NCBI RefSeq assembly: GCF_014490665.1
Contig: NZ_CP061038.1
Coordinates: 1,674,001-1,738,000, forward strand
Reading direction: 5' to 3'
Length of the DNA stretch: 64,000 nucleotides
From: Sphingomonas alpina
Lineage (GTDB): Bacteria > Pseudomonadota > Alphaproteobacteria > Sphingomonadales > Sphingomonadaceae
The position numbers were made by a program, and so were the translations under genes. Numbering within the stretch: position 1 is the stretch's first letter; the number at the start of each line of letters is the position of its first letter. Of this stretch, positions 18,952-28,654 are shown in pieces. A model generated the notes under the pieces. It saw only the letters and a list, made by a program, of their open reading frames with translations. It was not told where the DNA came from and made no database searches.

Positions 18952-20180
18952 CAGCTCCGATAATCGCCGTTGATCGAGATATAGCCGTGCGTCAGGTCGC
19001 AGGTCCAAACAGTCGCGCGACCTTCGCCCAGGCCCAGATCGACTCCGATATCGATGTCGTTGCCCTTGAGATGCGCCGCTACCGGCGCCTCGTCATACCC
19101 CGTGACGGCCAGCCCATCGCGCGCGACCTGAGTCTCGCCGAAACGGATCGCGAGCTTGTCGCGCTCGGCCGGTTCGCCTGCCTTGCCCACCGCCATGACG
19201 ACGCGGCCCCAATTGGCGTCCTCGCCGGCGATCGCGGTTTTCACCAGTGGAGAATTGGCGATCGACAAGGCGATGCGGTGCGCGCTCCGGTCGCTCTCCG
19301 CGCCGGTCACGTCGATAGTGATGAACTTCGACGCACCTTCGCCGTCTCGTACCACGAGATGCGCCAGCTGACGGCACAGATCGGCGAGCGCCGCACGGAA
19401 CGCGTCGGCACCCGTATCCTCGTCCGACGCAAGCGGGGCATTGCCCGCCGCGCCAGTGGCGAAGGCGAGCACCGTGTCGCTGGTCGAGGTGTCGCTGTCG
19501 ACCGTGATGCACGAAAAGGTCTTCACATTCGCATCCGACAAGGCGGATTGCAGGAACGCCGGCTCTACGGCGGCATCGGTGAAGACGAAGCCGAGCATCG
19601 TCGCCATATCGGGCATGATCATGCCGGATCCCTTGATGATCCCGACCAGGCTGACCGTGCGACCATCGACGATCGCGGTGGTGACGGCCGCCTTGGCAAA
19701 GGTGTCGGTGGTCATGATCGTCGCGGCGGCATCCTCCCAGCCGCAAGGTTCGGCGGTGAAGGCGGCGGCGAGCCCTGCTTCCGACTTGTCGATCGGCAGG
19801 GGCACGCCGATCACGCCGGTCGAGGCGAGAAACACGTCCGATGGCTGGCACCCGAGATGCTGTGCGGTGCGCGCGGCGAGATTCTCCACCGCGGCGCGCC
19901 CGCGATCGCCGGTAAAGGCGTTGGAGTTGCCCGCATTGACCACCAGTGCGCGCGCCTGGCCCAGGATCAGCGCCTTGCGGCACCATTCCACCTCGGGCGA
20001 AGGGCAGCGGCTCTGGGTCAGCACGCCGGCCACCACCGTGCCCGGATCGAGCGTGACGAAGGTCAGGTCGCAGCGGTCCCAGGTCTTGTAGCGCGCCCGC
20101 GCGATGCGCAGCGTGACGCCGGGAATGGCGGGAAGTGCGGGAAAACCGGCAGGGGCGAGCGGCGAGATGGTCGTGGTCAT
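18951..20180 (-). CDS. argJ: Bifunctional ornithine acetyltransferase/N-acetylglutamate synthase ArgJ
   Basis: 409 residues from ATG 20180 (MTTTISPLAPAGFPAL). Family motifs are VVNAGNSNAFTG and the self-cleavage site STGVIGVPL, whose Thr becomes the nucleophile of the beta chain. MIMPDMATMLGFVFTDA and SFSCITVDSDTSTSDT-like segments also fit. It transfers the acetyl group from N-acetylornithine to glutamate in the cyclic arginine pathway. Translation upstream of 20180 would run into a palindromic repeat, so the shorter start is right. Three genes follow on the same message. Confidence 0.93.
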   Translation of the reverse strand: MTTTISPLAPAGFPALPAIPGVTLRIARARYKTWDRCDLTFVTLDPGTVVAGVLTQSRCPSPEVEWCRKALILGQARALVVNAGNSNAFTGDRGRAAVENLAARTAQHLGCQPSDVFLASTGVIGVPLPIDKSEAGLAAAFTAEPCGWEDAAATIMTTDTFAKAAVTTAIVDGRTVSLVGIIKGSGMIMPDMATMLGFVFTDAAVEPAFLQSALSDANVKTFSCITVDSDTSTSDTVLAFATGAAGNAPLASDEDTGADAFRAALADLCRQLAHLVVRDGEGASKFITIDVTGAESDRSAHRIALSIANSPLVKTAIAGEDANWGRVVMAVGKAGEPAERDKLAIRFGETQVARDGLAVTGYDEAPVAAHLKGNDIDIGVDLGLGEGRATVWTCDLTHGYISINGDYRS

Positions 20181-20265
20181 GCGCACCCCATAACCATGAT
20201 CGGGAGGCAGGTCACCGGCGCTTTTTCGCCATGTCAGCTCCCATAATTCGGATTCTTGCTGCCCG

Positions 20266-20369
20266 CTTCCCCGGCGAAGGCCGGGGCCCAGATGGCAAGC
20301 ATTTGTGGACGGGCGCTGAGCGTCCTTACCTCGACCTTCGCAACTGGGCCCGGGCCTTCGCCGGGGAAG
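20266..20369. repeat. Long-hairpin palindromic repeat, copy 1
   Basis: The left arm begins cttccccggcgaaggccggg and the right arm ends ggccttcgccggggaag, giving a ~25-bp near-perfect stem with ~50 bp between arms. A near-identical element with the same arms and similar inner sequence lies at 53533-53637. It is intergenic here, between the argJ start and the phosphate transporter start. This looks like a sphingomonad extragenic palindromic family. Confidence 0.85.
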
Positions 20370-20483
20370 CGCGAGCTGGGATTGGGCTAACCAGACCTGC
20401 ACAGCCAATGAGTCGGCGCGACCGACATCTGCCTGTCACAACCGGCTTGTACCGAAGGTTGAAGCTACAAAGGCCGCGACCCG

Positions 20484-22085
20484 ATGAATGCTACGATCGC
20501 CACAGATGCTGCGCTGGGACGGCCCGACCTCGACAAGGGATTGGGCATTGCCGGGAAACTGGGCTTTGGTGCGGCGATCCTCGTGGCGCTGATCTATGTC
20601 GGCTACAGCGTTTACGCCGATGCCAGCGCGGTGGGGGTCGAGGCGACTGCCTATCTGCCCTTCATCCTGTTGTTCATCGCGCTGCTGATCGCGCTTGGCT
20701 TCGAATTCGTGAACGGGTTTCACGATACCGCCAACGCCGTCGCGACGGTCATCTATACCAATGCGATGCCGGCCAATGTCGCGGTGGTGTGGTCGGGTTT
20801 CTTCAATTTCCTCGGCGTGCTGCTGTCGACCGGGGCGGTGGCGTTCGGCATCGTATCGCTGCTGCCGGTCGAGCTGATTCTCCAGGTCGGCTCCAATGCC
20901 GGGTTCGCGATGGTCTTCGCGCTGCTGATCGCGGCGATCGCGTGGAATCTGGCGACCTGGTGGCTGGGTATTCCATCCTCATCGTCGCACACCCTGATCG
21001 GGTCGATCATCGGCGTCGGCGTCGCCAATGCGATGCTGCACGGCAAGAGCGGGACGTCGGGCGTCGACTGGTCGAAGGCGGCCGAGATCGGCCAGGCCTT
21101 GCTGATCTCGCCGCTGATCGGTTTCGGCATCGCAGCGCTGCTGTTCCTCGCCATGAAGCTGCTGGTCCGCAACAAGGCGCTGTATCAGGAGCCCAAGCCC
21201 GGCGTCCCGCCACCCGCATGGATCCGCGGCCTGCTGATCTTCACCTGCACCGGGGTCAGCTTCGCGCATGGCTCGAACGACGGGCAAAAGGGCATGGGCC
21301 TGATCATGCTGATCCTGATCGGCACGGTGCCGACCGCCTATGCGCTGAACCGGGCGGTGCCGGCCAAATATTCGGCTGATTTCCATATGAACTCGGTCGT
21401 CGCGACCGATGCGCTCGGCGGACGCCCCGCAGGGGCCTCGCCTGAGGCTGCGCGCAAGGTGGTGACCACCTATATCGCCGACAAGAAGTTCACGCCGACC
21501 ACGGTTCCGGCGCTGGCCACGCTGATCGCCGATGTCGATCAGCAGGTGATCGAATATGGCTCGTTCACCAAGGTCCCGGCAGCGGCGGTGGGTAATATCC
21601 GCAACGATATGTATCTCGCGTCGGAAGCGATCAAGCGGCTCAACAAGGACAAGGATGCCGGCCTCTCCGAAGCGAGCAGCAAGACGCTGACCAGCTACAA
21701 GGCGTCGCTCGATGCCGGCACCCGCTTCATCCCGACCTGGGTGAAGATCGCCGTCGCCTTTGCGCTCGGCCTGGGCACGATGGTCGGCTGGAAGCGGATC
21801 GTCGTCACCGTGGGTGAAAAGATCGGCAAGACCCACCTGACCTATGCGCAGGGCGCGTCGGCGGAACTGGTCGCTATGGGTACGATCTTCGGCGCCGATC
21901 ATCTTGGCCTGCCGGTCTCCACCACCCACGTCCTGTCGTCGGGCGTCGCAGGGACGATGGCGGCGAACGGATCGGGGCTGCAGATGAGCACGATTCGCAA
22001 CATGCTGATGGCATGGGTTCTGACGCTGCCCGTATCGATCGTGCTGGCCGGTGGCCTCTACATGCTCTTCTCGCAGATTTTGTAG
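20484..22085 (+). CDS. Pit-family inorganic phosphate transporter
   Basis: 533 residues. Two copies of the Pit signature are visible: GFEFVNGFHDTANAVATVIYT near residue 73 and the inverted-repeat counterpart around FGADHLGLPVSTTHVLSSG near residue 470, with FAHGSNDGQKGMGL in between. About ten membrane helices flank a hydrophilic central loop. It imports phosphate as a metal-phosphate complex with protons across the inner membrane. Polyphosphate kinase 2 lies ~1.4 kb downstream on the other strand, which fits phosphate storage. Confidence 0.93.
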   Translation: MNATIATDAALGRPDLDKGLGIAGKLGFGAAILVALIYVGYSVYADASAVGVEATAYLPFILLFIALLIALGFEFVNGFHDTANAVATVIYTNAMPANVAVVWSGFFNFLGVLLSTGAVAFGIVSLLPVELILQVGSNAGFAMVFALLIAAIAWNLATWWLGIPSSSSHTLIGSIIGVGVANAMLHGKSGTSGVDWSKAAEIGQALLISPLIGFGIAALLFLAMKLLVRNKALYQEPKPGVPPPAWIRGLLIFTCTGVSFAHGSNDGQKGMGLIMLILIGTVPTAYALNRAVPAKYSADFHMNSVVATDALGGRPAGASPEAARKVVTTYIADKKFTPTTVPALATLIADVDQQVIEYGSFTKVPAAAVGNIRNDMYLASEAIKRLNKDKDAGLSEASSKTLTSYKASLDAGTRFIPTWVKIAVAFALGLGTMVGWKRIVVTVGEKIGKTHLTYAQGASAELVAMGTIFGADHLGLPVSTTHVLSSGVAGTMAANGSGLQMSTIRNMLMAWVLTLPVSIVLAGGLYMLFSQIL

Positions 22086-22140
22086 GGAGGGCAGGGCTAC
22101 GCGCGAGACGCTCATTCCTGCTTTCATACCCTTTGGGGGC

Positions 22141-23094
22141 ATGCGGCCGGGGTTGATCTGGGGATTGGATTTCACCGCATCCGGTAGCCTGGCAGTCGAG
22201 GCCTGCGACGCGCCGCAACCCGGGGGGCTGCGCTGGCTCCATCTCAATCTCGCCGATCACGGCACGCGCAGCTGGATAGAGAATGCCGCGTTGCCAATGG
22301 ACGTGCGGGAATTGCTGCTGTCGGCCGATACGCATCAACGCGCCTTGGTCGATGGCGAGACGGTCGGATGCGTGTTGCATGATTTCGAGCGCGATTTCGA
22401 CGTTGCCGATACCGCGCGGATCGGTGCGCTGCGCATTGCGCTGACTCCGACACTCATAGTCACCACACGGTCGCACCCGATCCGGTCGGCCGATATCGTC
22501 CGCCAGCGGCTCGAGCGGATTCCGATGCTCGCCGGACCGGCGGCGGCGCTTGACCTGCTGGTCGGCGCGATCACCGAGAATGTGTCGGGGATCAGCCGCA
22601 CGTTGAGCGATGATGTGCGGATCGCGGAGGATGCGCTGCTCGACGGGCATCATCCGCCCACCACTCGCGACCTGATCGGTATCCGCCGCCGTGTTGCTCA
22701 GCTCCACCGCCTGCTCGGCGGGATGCGCGAGGTCTTTCACCGGCTGGAGGAGGATGAGGAACTGCCGGAAGCCCTGCTCGCCACAGTCGAGAAGTTGGTT
22801 CAGCGCCTGCAATCGCTCGACGGCGATATCGTCGCCGTGCAGGGGCAATTGCGGCTGTTGCGCGAAGAGCTGGATATCCAGGCGGCGCAGCGCACCAACC
22901 AGAATCTCTATATCCTCTCGATCATGACTGCCCTGATGCTGCCGGCGACACTGGTCACGGGCATTTTCGGGATGAATACCGGCGGGATGCCGCTGGCCTC
23001 GTCGATGGGCACGGCGGGCGCGACGGTGCTGGCGCTCGGCGCAGCGGTGGCGACCTATCTGTTGCTGCGCTGGCTTGGCTTCATGCGGCGATAA
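22141..23094 (+). CDS. CorA/ZntB-family divalent cation transporter
   Basis: 317 residues from ATG 22141, preceded by TTTGGGGGC. A large cytoplasmic alpha/beta domain and long helices end in two C-terminal membrane helices (SIMTALMLPATLVTGIFGMN and a second from ~290). The GMN selectivity motif appears as GIFGMNTGGMP. The sequence after it and the YILSIMTALMLPATL helix resemble ZntB-type zinc transporters more than CorA magnesium channels. The metal is not certain from sequence. Confidence 0.87.
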   Translation: MRPGLIWGLDFTASGSLAVEACDAPQPGGLRWLHLNLADHGTRSWIENAALPMDVRELLLSADTHQRALVDGETVGCVLHDFERDFDVADTARIGALRIALTPTLIVTTRSHPIRSADIVRQRLERIPMLAGPAAALDLLVGAITENVSGISRTLSDDVRIAEDALLDGHHPPTTRDLIGIRRRVAQLHRLLGGMREVFHRLEEDEELPEALLATVEKLVQRLQSLDGDIVAVQGQLRLLREELDIQAAQRTNQNLYILSIMTALMLPATLVTGIFGMNTGGMPLASSMGTAGATVLALGAAVATYLLLRWLGFMRR

Positions 23095-23118
23095 GGGGCT
23101 GCATTGCTCCACACCCTT

Positions 23119-23205
23119 CCGTTCGCCCTGAGCCTGTCGAAGGGCCGTTCTTGCTTCTACGCCCCGTAAAGAAAAGCGGTGCTTCGGCAAGCTCAGCACG
23201 GACGG
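23119..23205. repeat. Sphingomonad palindromic repeat (ttcgccctgagcctgtcgaag type), copy 1
   Basis: Left arm ccgttcgccctgagcctgtc and right arm gcttcggcaagctcagcacg are inverted relatives around ~35 bp of unrelated sequence. A second copy with the same arms lies at 28431-28557. Confidence 0.8.
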
Positions 23206-23378
23206 TGAGAGGTTGTGTCGAACCCATGTCTCTTCATGCCGATCCGGCACCATGCAGTTCGACTTCTCCAGCCATCTCCGCTTTCCAGGAGATGGTTGGG
23301 CTGGTTTGGCGGTCGAGATTTCATGTAAATATTTGAAATATAATCATTATATGCAATCCTCGCGCCGAGGTGCAGCAC

Positions 23379-23411
23379 GAGATATGGGACACGACCGGTG
23401 TCCCATATCTC
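23379..23411. repeat. 14-bp perfect hairpin, GAGATATG..CATATCTC family, copy 1
   Basis: gagatatgggacac and gtgtcccatatctc pair perfectly around gaccg. A second hairpin with the same outer arms and changed inner pairs is at 56683-56714. No T-run follows, so it is not an obvious intrinsic terminator. Confidence 0.7.
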
Positions 23412-23498
23412 CCGCCGTTCATCCCCTGAGCCCATGCCGCCGGCGGTGAGTCTACCCTAACGCAGCGTCGGGCCTATCCGCTTAATGGCGGGCTCGTT

Positions 23499-24425
23499 TC
23501 AATACCGGTCCGGCACATGCAGTTCGGCCGGCACCGGCTGGCGGATATAATCGTCATGCCGCACTCGATCCGGCAGCGTCACCGGCGCCTTGGGCACATC
23601 GCCATAGGGAATCTGGTCGAGCAGATGCGCGATGCAGTTCAGCCGCGCCTTCTTCTTGTCGACCGCCTCCACCACCCACCACGGGGCTTCGGCGATATGC
23701 GTGCGTTCCAGCATCGTTTCCTTGGCGCGGGTATAATCCTCCCAGCGGCGGCGCGATTCGACGTCCATCGGCGAGAGTTTCCACTGCTTGAGCGGATCGT
23801 GGATGCGCATGTTGAAGCGGAACTGCTGCTCTTCGTCAGTAATCGAGAACCAGTATTTCAGCAGGATGATGCCGGAGCGCACCATCATCCGTTCGAACTC
23901 CGGAACCGACCGGAAAAACTCCTCGCATTCGTCCTCGGTGCAGAAGCCCATGACCCGTTCCACCCCGGCGCGATTGTACCAGCTGCGGTCGAACAGCACG
24001 ATCTCGCCCGCTGCGGGCAAGTGCGCGGTATAGCGCTGGAAATACCATTGCGTCCGCTCGCGCTCATTGGGCGCGGGGAGTGCCGCCACCCGGCATACCC
24101 GCGGGTTGAGCCGCTGCGTGATGCGCTTGATCGCACCGCCCTTGCCGGCGGAGTCGCGGCCCTCGAAGATGATGACGACCTTCAGCCCCTTGTGCTGGAC
24201 CCAGTCCTGCAGCCGGACCAGTTCATGCTGAAGCCGGAACAGTTCACGGAAATAGACTCGCCGTTCGACCTGTTCGCGGTCGGGATGGTCCGACAGGTCG
24301 GCGAGCAGCGTTTCGAGCCGGCTCTCGTCGATCTCCATCTCCAGTTCCTCGTCGAAACTGTCGGCGATCTCCTGCTTGATGCGGTCCATTTCAGCCGAGG
24401 AAGCGGGGTCGAGCGAGAACGCCAT
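23499..24425 (-). CDS. ppk2: Polyphosphate kinase 2
   Basis: 308 residues, the single-domain PPK2 length. Walker A is FEGRDSAGKGGAIKRI (about residue 88), Walker B LFDRSWYNRAGVERVMGF, and the lid module with RRRWEDYTRAKETMLERT. PPK2 enzymes move phosphate between polyphosphate and nucleoside di- or triphosphates, often favouring GTP/ATP formation. The N-terminal acidic helix (SFDEELEMEIDE) is usual. It converges with the phosphate-transporter side of the locus. Confidence 0.93.
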   Translation of the reverse strand: MAFSLDPASSAEMDRIKQEIADSFDEELEMEIDESRLETLLADLSDHPDREQVERRVYFRELFRLQHELVRLQDWVQHKGLKVVIIFEGRDSAGKGGAIKRITQRLNPRVCRVAALPAPNERERTQWYFQRYTAHLPAAGEIVLFDRSWYNRAGVERVMGFCTEDECEEFFRSVPEFERMMVRSGIILLKYWFSITDEEQQFRFNMRIHDPLKQWKLSPMDVESRRRWEDYTRAKETMLERTHIAEAPWWVVEAVDKKKARLNCIAHLLDQIPYGDVPKAPVTLPDRVRHDDYIRQPVPAELHVPDRY

Positions 24426-24517
24426 GCTGGTCTTCCGGTATCGTGAACGCTTTCACTGGCCGATGCGCATGACACTGGTATGACCTGCGATACGATAGGA
24501 AGGACCGGGGAGCGCTT

Positions 24518-25180
24518 ATGGCAGGCACAGGCGGTGATCAGGTTGCGAAGGGTGACCGGATTGCGACGATGACCGAAGAGCCCCCTGATAAACCGCGCGC
24601 TGGTCTGATCGCTGATCAAGGCAAGGGACTGATGATCGCGGTACTGGCGATCTGCTGCATCCTGATCCTTGCCATCATCATGCTGGTGTCGGTTCTGGCG
24701 GCCGGGCATTCGGACGATCTGCAGCGACTCTTCACCCGCTGGATGACGCCGCCGCCATCGTACAGCCCGCCATCCAGCCCGGTGCCGGTCGCGATTCCGG
24801 CCGCGCCTCCTGCCGGATCCGAGCCGCCCGCCATAGTCACCGTGCCACCACCGCCACCGCCCGTTGAGATGCGCACGTCGACGGCGACATCGCCCGTGCC
24901 GAGTGGCAATATGGGCGACTGGTTTCCGGAGGATTCCTATCCGGCGGAGGCGCGCAGACGCAATCAGCAGGGCCGGGTCGTGATCAGCCTGAGGATCGAC
25001 CCGTCCGGCAGGCCAAGGAAATGCGAACTGGTTTCGAGCAGCGGATCGGGCTGGCTCGACGCCGCGACCTGCCGGCTCGCCCTGCGCAATGGTCGCTTCA
25101 CGCCCGCGCGCGGGGTGGATGGCGAACCAGTGTGGGGTGACTTCCAGATGCGCCCGGTCCATTGGCGGATTGAAGATTGA
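24518..25180 (+). CDS. TonB-like energy transducer protein
   Basis: 220 residues. A cytoplasmic N-terminus is followed by one membrane helix (LMIAVLAICCILILAIIMLV, about residues 38-60), a Pro-rich periplasmic linker (about residues 75-125), and a C-terminal TonB-type domain (YPAEARRRNQQGRVVISLRI, CRLALRNGRFTPAR). GGGAG precedes ATG 24518; ATG 24569 is an alternative. The C-terminal domain would contact TonB boxes of outer-membrane receptors. It stands alone without exbBD, so it may be an accessory paralogue. Confidence 0.8.
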   Translation: MAGTGGDQVAKGDRIATMTEEPPDKPRAGLIADQGKGLMIAVLAICCILILAIIMLVSVLAAGHSDDLQRLFTRWMTPPPSYSPPSSPVPVAIPAAPPAGSEPPAIVTVPPPPPPVEMRTSTATSPVPSGNMGDWFPEDSYPAEARRRNQQGRVVISLRIDPSGRPRKCELVSSSGSGWLDAATCRLALRNGRFTPARGVDGEPVWGDFQMRPVHWRIED

Positions 25181-25291
25181 GGGCGAGGTCGGGAACCATG
25201 CTGGTCAGCTTTAGCCTCGTACCGGCACAATCCTGATCCGCGCGTAACGGATGGACGACCGGCGTCCGGCGCACTACATGCGTTCACGGCT

Positions 25292-25570
25292 ATGCAATTG
25301 CTGCTTTTCCTTTCTGCTCTGCTGAGCGCGCTGACCGGCGCGATTTCGGGCGTGCGCGCGCCGGAAGCGCAATTCCACCAAAGCGCCGGCGCGGTTGCCG
25401 GTGCACAGGCCTCGGCCACGGTGCGTCATGCGGCCGTGCGGCAGCTTCGTACCTGGCTGGCGCTCGTGGCCGAGCCGCGCTTCGCCACGACCGCTTCGGT
25501 GCGGATCGTGGCGCCGGATCTGGCGATCTTCGCCCCGGTCCCGCTCTATCTGAGCAAATTGCGCGAGTGA
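25292..25570 (+). CDS. Small exported or membrane protein of unknown function
   Basis: 92 residues. The N-terminus is a hydrophobic helix or signal sequence ([18 protein letters not shown]), then an Ala-rich region and [24 protein letters not shown]. It lies 98 bp upstream of secA on the same strand. I recognise no family. Codon use with strong third-position GC supports coding. Confidence 0.55.
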   Translation: MQLLLFLSALLSALTGAISGVRAPEAQFHQSAGAVAGAQASATVRHAAVRQLRTWLALVAEPRFATTASVRIVAPDLAIFAPVPLYLSKLRE

Positions 25571-25668
25571 GACGCGCAGGCGCCTGACCGCGCCATTTTT
25601 CGTCATTCTCCTTTTCGACGGTCGGGGCGTGCTCCGCCGCGACATCCCCAGATTTACAGGAATTCTCC

Positions 25669-28404
25669 ATGCTCGGCGGCCTTGCCAAATCGCTTTTCGG
25701 CTCTTCGAACGACCGCTACGTCAAGTCGCTCGGGTCGATCGTCAACAAGATCGCCGGCTTCGAGCCGACCATATCGGCCATGTCGGACGAAGAGCTCGCC
25801 AGCCAGACGGCTAAATTTCGCGAGCGGCTGGCGAATGGCAGCAAGCTCGACGACCTGCTGCCCGAGGCGTTTGCCACGGTCCGCGAGGCGGCGAAGCGTG
25901 TGCTCGGCCAGCGTCATTATGATGTGCAGATGATCGGTGGCATCGTGCTCCACCGTGGCGAGATCGCCGAGATGCGCACCGGCGAGGGCAAGACCCTGGT
26001 CGCGACGCTCGCCGTGTATCTCAACGCGTTGCCGGGGCAGGGCGTGCATGTCATCACCGTCAACGACTATCTCGCGGCGCGCGACGCGGAGTGGATGGGC
26101 CGGGTCTATAAATTCCTCGGCATGACGGTCGGGGTGATCATTCCGAACCTGACCGATGGGCAGCGCCGCGAGGCGTATCATTCGGACATCACCTACGGCA
26201 CGAACAATGAGTTCGGCTTCGATTATCTGCGCGACAACATGAAATACGAACGCACCTCGATGGTGCAGCGCCCCTTCGCGATGGCGATCGTCGACGAAGT
26301 CGATTCGGTGCTGATCGATGAAGCGCGCACGCCGCTCATCATTTCCGGCCCGACCGACGACAAGTCGGACCTGTACCGAAGCGTCGATCTGGTCGTGAAG
26401 CAGCTTGTCCCGGGCGATTACGAGAAGGACGAGAAGCAGAAGACCATCATCCTGACCGAGGACGGCACCGAAAAAGTCGAGCGCATGCTTGAAGCGGCCG
26501 GCTTGCTCGAGGGGCAGAATCTCTACGACTTCGAAAACACCCAGGTCGTGCACCATCTCAACCAGGCGTTGCGCGCGATCGTGATGTTCAAGGCGGACAC
26601 CGATTACATCGTCAAAGACGGCAAGGTCATCATCATCGATGAGTTCACCGGCCGCATGATGGATGGCCGGCGCTGGTCCGACGGCCTTCATCAGGCGGTC
26701 GAGGCCAAGGAGGGCGTCGAGATCGAGCCCGAGAACCAGACCATGGCTTCGATCACCTTCCAGAATTATTTCCGCATGTATCCGAAACTGTCGGGCATGA
26801 CCGGCACCGCGGCGACCGAAGCGGCGGAGTTCTTCGACATCTACAAGATGAATGTCGTGACCATTCCGACCAATGTCGGCGTGCAGCGCGTCGATGAGGA
26901 AGACGAATTCTACAAGGACACCGCCGACAAATTCCAGGCGATCGCCAAGAAGATCAAGTTCCACGCCGAAAAAGGCCAGCCGGTCTTGGTCGGCACCGTG
27001 TCGATCGAAAAGTCCGAACTGCTCAGCGAATTCCTGGTCAAGGAAGGCGTGAAGCATGAAGTGCTCAACGCGCGCCAGCATGAGCGCGAGGCGCATATCG
27101 TGGCGCAGGCGGGGCGCATGAGTGTGGTGACCATCGCCACCAATATGGCTGGCCGCGGCACCGACATTCAGCTTGGCGGCAATCTCGAATTCCGCATCAA
27201 CGACGAACTGACCGACCTCGAGGAAGGCCCGGAGCGCGACGCCGCGATCCAGCGGATCAAGGCCGAGATCGAGAATGAGAAAGCGAATGTGCTCGCCGCC
27301 GGCGGCCTGTTCGTGCTCGGTACCGAACGCCATGAAAGCCGCCGCATCGACAATCAGCTGCGCGGCCGCTCGGGGCGTCAGGGCGATCCCGGCCTGTCAC
27401 GCTTCTATCTCAGCCTCGATGACGATCTGCTCCGCATCTTCGGACCCGACACATTGTTCGCGCGGATGATGCGTTCGAACATCGGCGACGGCGAGGCGAT
27501 CGGCTCGAAATGGCTCTCCAAGGCGATCGAGACCGCGCAGAAGAAGGTTGAGGCACGCAACTACGATATCCGCAAGCAGGTCGTCGAATATGACGACGTG
27601 ATGAACGACCAGCGCAAGGTCGTCTATGAGCAGCGCAGCGACATCATGGATGCCGAAACGGTCGGCGACGTGGTCGAGGATATGCGGTCCGAGACGGTCA
27701 ACGCGATCGTCGGCGATGCCTGCCCCCCCAATAGCTATCCCGAGCAATGGGATGCGGAGGGGCTGAAGGCCAAACTCGCCGACATGCTCAACATCGACGT
27801 TCCGCTCGACGACTGGCTCAAGGAAGAGGCAGTCGATCCGGAGATGATCGAGGAGCGAGTCCGCGAAGCGGCCGACGCGCATGTTGTCCAGAAGGCGAGC
27901 GAGCTCGATCCGGAAACCTGGATCCAGGTCGAAAAATCGATCCTGCTGCAGAATCTGGATCATCACTGGAAGGAGCATCTGGCGACGCTCGATGCGCTGC
28001 GCCAGGTCGTTCATCTGCGTGCCTATGCGCAGAAGACCCCGATCAACGAATATAAGCAGGAAGCCTTTTCGCTGTTCCAGCGCATGCTCGACAGCATTCG
28101 CGAGGATGTGACCCGGACCATCGCTTATGCGCAGTTCCAGATGAACGACGTGCCGCCGCCGCTGCCCGACCTGCCCGATTTCATCACCACCCATTTCGAC
28201 CCGTTCTCGGGCGATGACGATACCAATGACATCGATGCCGGTTCGGGCCTGATCACCACACGACTCCCGCCGCTGTCGATCCCGCTGCCGAGCGGTGCGG
28301 AAATCGGCGAGGATCCCGCCGATTGGGAGGGCAAGGTCAGCCGCAACGCGCCATGCCCCTGCGGGTCGGGGCGCAAATACAAGCATTGCCACGGCGCGGT
28401 TTGA
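25669..28404 (+). CDS. secA: Preprotein translocase ATPase SecA
   Basis: 911 residues, full length. Walker [15 protein letters not shown] (about residue 103), DEAD-type box [31 protein letters not shown] and [20 protein letters not shown] in the second ATPase lobe, then the helical scaffold. It ends with an intact SEC-C zinc domain ([20 protein letters not shown]). It drives export of unfolded proteins through SecYEG; the C-terminal zinc tail binds SecB. The ATG follows a weak AGGAATTC ribosome site. Confidence 0.98.
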   Translation: MLGGLAKSLFGSSNDRYVKSLGSIVNKIAGFEPTISAMSDEELASQTAKFRERLANGSKLDDLLPEAFATVREAAKRVLGQRHYDVQMIGGIVLHRGEIAEMRTGEGKTLVATLAVYLNALPGQGVHVITVNDYLAARDAEWMGRVYKFLGMTVGVIIPNLTDGQRREAYHSDITYGTNNEFGFDYLRDNMKYERTSMVQRPFAMAIVDEVDSVLIDEARTPLIISGPTDDKSDLYRSVDLVVKQLVPGDYEKDEKQKTIILTEDGTEKVERMLEAAGLLEGQNLYDFENTQVVHHLNQALRAIVMFKADTDYIVKDGKVIIIDEFTGRMMDGRRWSDGLHQAVEAKEGVEIEPENQTMASITFQNYFRMYPKLSGMTGTAATEAAEFFDIYKMNVVTIPTNVGVQRVDEEDEFYKDTADKFQAIAKKIKFHAEKGQPVLVGTVSIEKSELLSEFLVKEGVKHEVLNARQHEREAHIVAQAGRMSVVTIATNMAGRGTDIQLGGNLEFRINDELTDLEEGPERDAAIQRIKAEIENEKANVLAAGGLFVLGTERHESRRIDNQLRGRSGRQGDPGLSRFYLSLDDDLLRIFGPDTLFARMMRSNIGDGEAIGSKWLSKAIETAQKKVEARNYDIRKQVVEYDDVMNDQRKVVYEQRSDIMDAETVGDVVEDMRSETVNAIVGDACPPNSYPEQWDAEGLKAKLADMLNIDVPLDDWLKEEAVDPEMIEERVREAADAHVVQKASELDPETWIQVEKSILLQNLDHHWKEHLATLDALRQVVHLRAYAQKTPINEYKQEAFSLFQRMLDSIREDVTRTIAYAQFQMNDVPPPLPDLPDFITTHFDPFSGDDDTNDIDAGSGLITTRLPPLSIPLPSGAEIGEDPADWEGKVSRNAPCPCGSGRKYKHCHGAV

Positions 28405-28430
28405 GAGGGGCTCCATCGCTTCCCGAAACG

Positions 28431-28557
28431 CCGTTCGCCCTGAGCTTGTCGAAGCCTGTTCTGAGCGCCTGGCTTGGCAGGAAGTCGAAGCGGGCCGCTC
28501 TTCTTCTCGACGGTAGAGAGTGAGAGAGGGGTGCTTCGACAAGCTCGGCACGAACGG
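28431..28557. repeat. Sphingomonad palindromic repeat (ttcgccctgagcttgtcgaag type), copy 2
   Basis: Begins ccgttcgccctgagcttgtc and ends gcttcgacaagctcggcacg aacgg, an imperfect inverted repeat with ~75 bp between arms. Same family as 23119-23205. It lies downstream of secA. Confidence 0.8.
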
Positions 28558-28600
28558 GGAGAGGCAAGTGCCTCACGCTCGCTGGTTCAGCGGACACACA

Positions 28601-28641
28601 AAAAAGGGCCACGCCAACCTGGGTCGGCGCGGCCCTTTTTC
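28601..28641. terminator. Bidirectional intrinsic terminator between secA and the convergent lipoprotein gene
   Basis: aaaaagggccacgcc pairs with ggcgcggcccttttt with one mismatch around a 10-base loop. A-run and T-run on the two sides let it work for secA (plus) and for the minus-strand lipoprotein gene that ends at 28655. Confidence 0.88.
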
Positions 28642-28654
28642 GTGAAACCGGCGC

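Larger units (their letters stand above)
23095..23498. other. Intergenic region between convergent transporter and ppk2 genes, rich in repeats
   Basis: 404 bp without a credible gene. It holds a palindromic repeat (23119-23205), an AT-rich patch unlike the surrounding DNA with a perfect 7-bp inverted repeat (ATATAATcATTATAT, 23338-23352), and a 14-bp stem hairpin (23379-23411). The ~80-codon frames on both strands here have no recognisable features. Confidence 0.6.

Noticed and set aside
20181..20408. N-terminal extension of ArgJ
   Set aside because: It translates the palindromic repeat; MTTTISPL at 20180 matches the family start.
23213..23449. ~80-codon frames on both strands between the transporter and ppk2
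   Set aside because: No coding signature, and the region is repeats and AT-rich sequence.
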